This document shows, in pieces, positions 61,540 through 63,180 of a DNA stretch of 63,180 nt. The notes under the pieces were generated by a model that saw only the letters and a list, made by a program, of their open reading frames with translations, did not search any database and was not told the DNA's origin. The stretch is from Bacteroidales bacterium (GTDB lineage Bacteria > Bacteroidota > Bacteroidia > Bacteroidales > UBA932). The stretch covers positions 1-63,180 of the forward strand of contig JAFPVJ010000008.1 of NCBI GenBank assembly GCA_017400135.1, written 5' to 3'. Position numbers and translations under genes: made by a program. Every line of letters begins with the position of its first letter. The first letter of the stretch is position 1.

Positions 61540-63180
61540 ATGAGCACCAAACATTTATTCCTGACTTTGCTGGCCGCGTTTTCGCTGGCGTTTGCCTGTC
61601 AAAAACCGGAGGCCAACCTGAGCTATCCGTCCATCGAGATCAGCCTGAGCGAGGCTTCGGTGGCGGAGCCCGCTTCCAGCTTCACCGTCCAGGTGATTTC
61701 CAACCGGGCCTGGCGGGTGACCAGTGACGTGCCATGGATCGCCGTGGATCCGGATTCCGGAAGCGGCTCCATGACCGATACCCCGGTCACCGTCACCGTG
61801 ATGGAAAACACGAGTTTCACACGTTCCGGCCACGTGGTCTTCGACATTGTCTATGACAATGCGACCCTGACCATCGCCCAGGCCGGTAACGGTTCTCCCG
61901 AGGATTACATCATCTTCTTCAACGACTTCGACAAGGAGACGGCGACCCAGTCTTACGGTACCAGCGGCACCAGCTGGCCTTATCTGGACCAGTTCGACGG
62001 CTGGAAGCACGAGTCCGGCGTAGGCATCGCGAACATGACCTACGACTTCTCGAACGTTTCCGCCCGAGCCAACAGCATGTCCAACGGCACCTATTCGGAC
62101 TATGCCGGTTCCGGTGCCAACAACCTGCTGTTCGGCGCCAACGGACACATCGCGGTCAAGAACCTCGACCTCAAGAATTTCAAGAACTTCCACCTGTCCT
62201 TCGGTACCGAGAAGTATGACAACAACGACAAGACCGCTCTCTTCGATCCGGCCGAGATGCCGGTGTACGTGAGTGCGGACGGTGCGAAGTGGATTCCGCT
62301 CAGCTACAGCTACCTCGGCACGGCCGCCGGTCGCTGGAACGTCGCGGAGGCCTACTTCTCCGTCCCGGACGACGTGACGACCCTGAGCATCTATGTCATG
62401 GCGACGATGGCGAGCGCCTACCGTCTGGATGACCTCAAGCTCGATGTCCCTGAGGAGGGTTCCGGCCCTGTGCTCGACTTCAGCAACGGTACCGACCTGC
62501 CGAGCGGCGGCGGTGGCGGTGGCGGCGGTTCCGATTATGAGAACGCCCCTGCCAAGACTGTCCAGGAGTTCATTGCGGCAGCGGACAAGAATACTTATTA
62601 CAAGCTCACCGGTACGGTCAGCAAGTTCAACTCCAACTACTGCAGCTTCGATCTGACCGACGACAGCGGTTCTATCTACGTCTACAGCGTGGACAACAAG
62701 GATGCCTGGTCGTCCAAGATCAAGAACGGCGGCACCGTCACCCTGGCCGGCAAGTACCTCTATTACGAGAAGAACAGCCAGCACGAGGTCGTCAACGCCT
62801 ATATCCTGTCCTTCACGGATGGTGGCGGCGACACCCCCAGCGGCGGCGGCACGCCCAAGGGCACCGGTACCCTGGATGATCCTTACAACCCCGCCGGCGC
62901 GGCGAATGCGGTCAAGAATCTGACCTGGACCAGCAACACCGAGTACCAGAAGACGGAGCCCGTCTATGTGAAGGGTAAGATCGCAAAGATCGCCAACAAC
63001 GGCACCTTCGGCCAGAGCGGCACCTACGGCAACGCCAGTTTCTACATCTCCGAGGATGGCACCGGCGACGGTGAATTCTACATCTTCCGCACGATGTATT
63101 TCAACGGAGAGAAATATACTTCCGGAACGGACATCAAGGTTGGTGACGAGGTCGTCATCTACGGTCCTCTGATGAACTAT
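61540..63180 (+). CDS. BACON/OB-fold multidomain lipoprotein (2), cut by window end
   Basis: The frame is open for 547 codons to the window end. A lipoprotein signal (MSTKHLFLTLLAAFSLAFAC) leads to a BACON domain (SYPSIEISLSEASVAEPASS; PWIAVDPDSGSGSM), a jelly-roll-like domain with FFNDFDKETATQSYG, and at least two OB-fold-like modules (YYKLTGTVSKFNSNYCSFDL; PVYVKGKIAKIANNGTFGQS), with Gly/Ser linkers (a run of nine glycines near residue 326) between. It is the counterpart of the lipoprotein at 56.7 kb, with a different domain order. The C-terminal function, possibly a nuclease or phosphatase domain as in relatives, lies outside the window. Confidence 0.75.
   Translation, partial: MSTKHLFLTLLAAFSLAFACQKPEANLSYPSIEISLSEASVAEPASSFTVQVISNRAWRVTSDVPWIAVDPDSGSGSMTDTPVTVTVMENTSFTRSGHVVFDIVYDNATLTIAQAGNGSPEDYIIFFNDFDKETATQSYGTSGTSWPYLDQFDGWKHESGVGIANMTYDFSNVSARANSMSNGTYSDYAGSGANNLLFGANGHIAVKNLDLKNFKNFHLSFGTEKYDNNDKTALFDPAEMPVYVSADGAKWIPLSYSYLGTAAGRWNVAEAYFSVPDDVTTLSIYVMATMASAYRLDDLKLDVPEEGSGPVLDFSNGTDLPSGGGGGGGGSDYENAPAKTVQEFIAAADKNTYYKLTGTVSKFNSNYCSFDLTDDSGSIYVYSVDNKDAWSSKIKNGGTVTLAGKYLYYEKNSQHEVVNAYILSFTDGGGDTPSGGGTPKGTGTLDDPYNPAGAANAVKNLTWTSNTEYQKTEPVYVKGKIAKIANNGTFGQSGTYGNASFYISEDGTGDGEFYIFRTMYFNGEKYTSGTDIKVGDEVVIYGPLMNY

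Overview
The window looks like a chromosomal segment of a high-GC member of the order Bacteroidales, probably an uncultured gut or rumen lineage; I cannot fix the family. The evidence is promoters of the Bacteroidetes type (TTTG, about 19-20 bases, TAnnTTTG), an UpxY antiterminator heading a capsule operon, lineage-typical proteins (GldH, DUF4271, PG0541-type, a two-subunit transketolase, Oar-like TonB-dependent receptors, BACON lipoproteins) and the gene order RicT-GldH.

Layout. (1) 1-7.1 kb, minus strand, clearly AT-richer than the rest: the variable end of a capsule/exopolysaccharide locus (pyruvyl transferase, F420-hydrogenase-beta-like protein, flippase) with an inserted set of conflict genes: a truncated ApeA-type N-terminal domain, a stand-alone TIR-like protein, and a DUF3990/DUF3791 toxin-antitoxin-like pair. 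A promoter-plus-terminator unit on the plus strand here may be a small RNA. (2) 7.1-14.3 kb, minus, GC-rich: SodB, a small exported protein, Wzc, Wza, CapD and UpxY, read from a promoter near 14.28 kb with a leader of about 220 nt. (3) 14.4-17.9 kb: CpsB-like PHP phosphatase, DUF5009 membrane protein and a lipoprotein esterase. (4) 17.95-19.67 kb: an intact RAYT transposase gene between two arrays of 52-bp repeats. (5) 19.7-35.9 kb: housekeeping genes (lepA, transketolase, an ECF sigma operon, tRNA-Pro, lolD, yidD, rnpA, hemD, SUI1, DUF2723, an RlmI-like methyltransferase, acyl-ACP thioesterase, pgk, lgt). (6) 35.9-36.6 kb: a gene-free stretch of palindromic elements. (7) 36.6-42.8 kb: a tripartite RND efflux operon with a PG0541-type protein. 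(8) 42.8-50.2 kb: trxA, a beta-barrel protein, LOG protein, polyprenyl synthase, holB, ricT, gldH, trmB, miaA, smpB. (9) 50.2-51.7 kb: a frameshifted second RAYT gene between two copies of a 129-bp repeat. (10) metK under a SAM-II riboswitch. (11) 53.3 kb to the end: two adjacent Oar-like TonB-dependent receptors, each followed by BACON/OB-fold lipoproteins.

The most unusual signal is a palindromic element of about 105 bp found in-frame, in the same orientation and reading frame, inside two unrelated RNA methyltransferase genes (RlmI-like and trmB). With the two RAYT/repeat systems, a 160-bp element with perfect 18-bp terminal inverted repeats, and repetitive in-frame insertions in several other proteins, it points to a genome shaped by small palindromic elements, some of which sit inside coding sequence.
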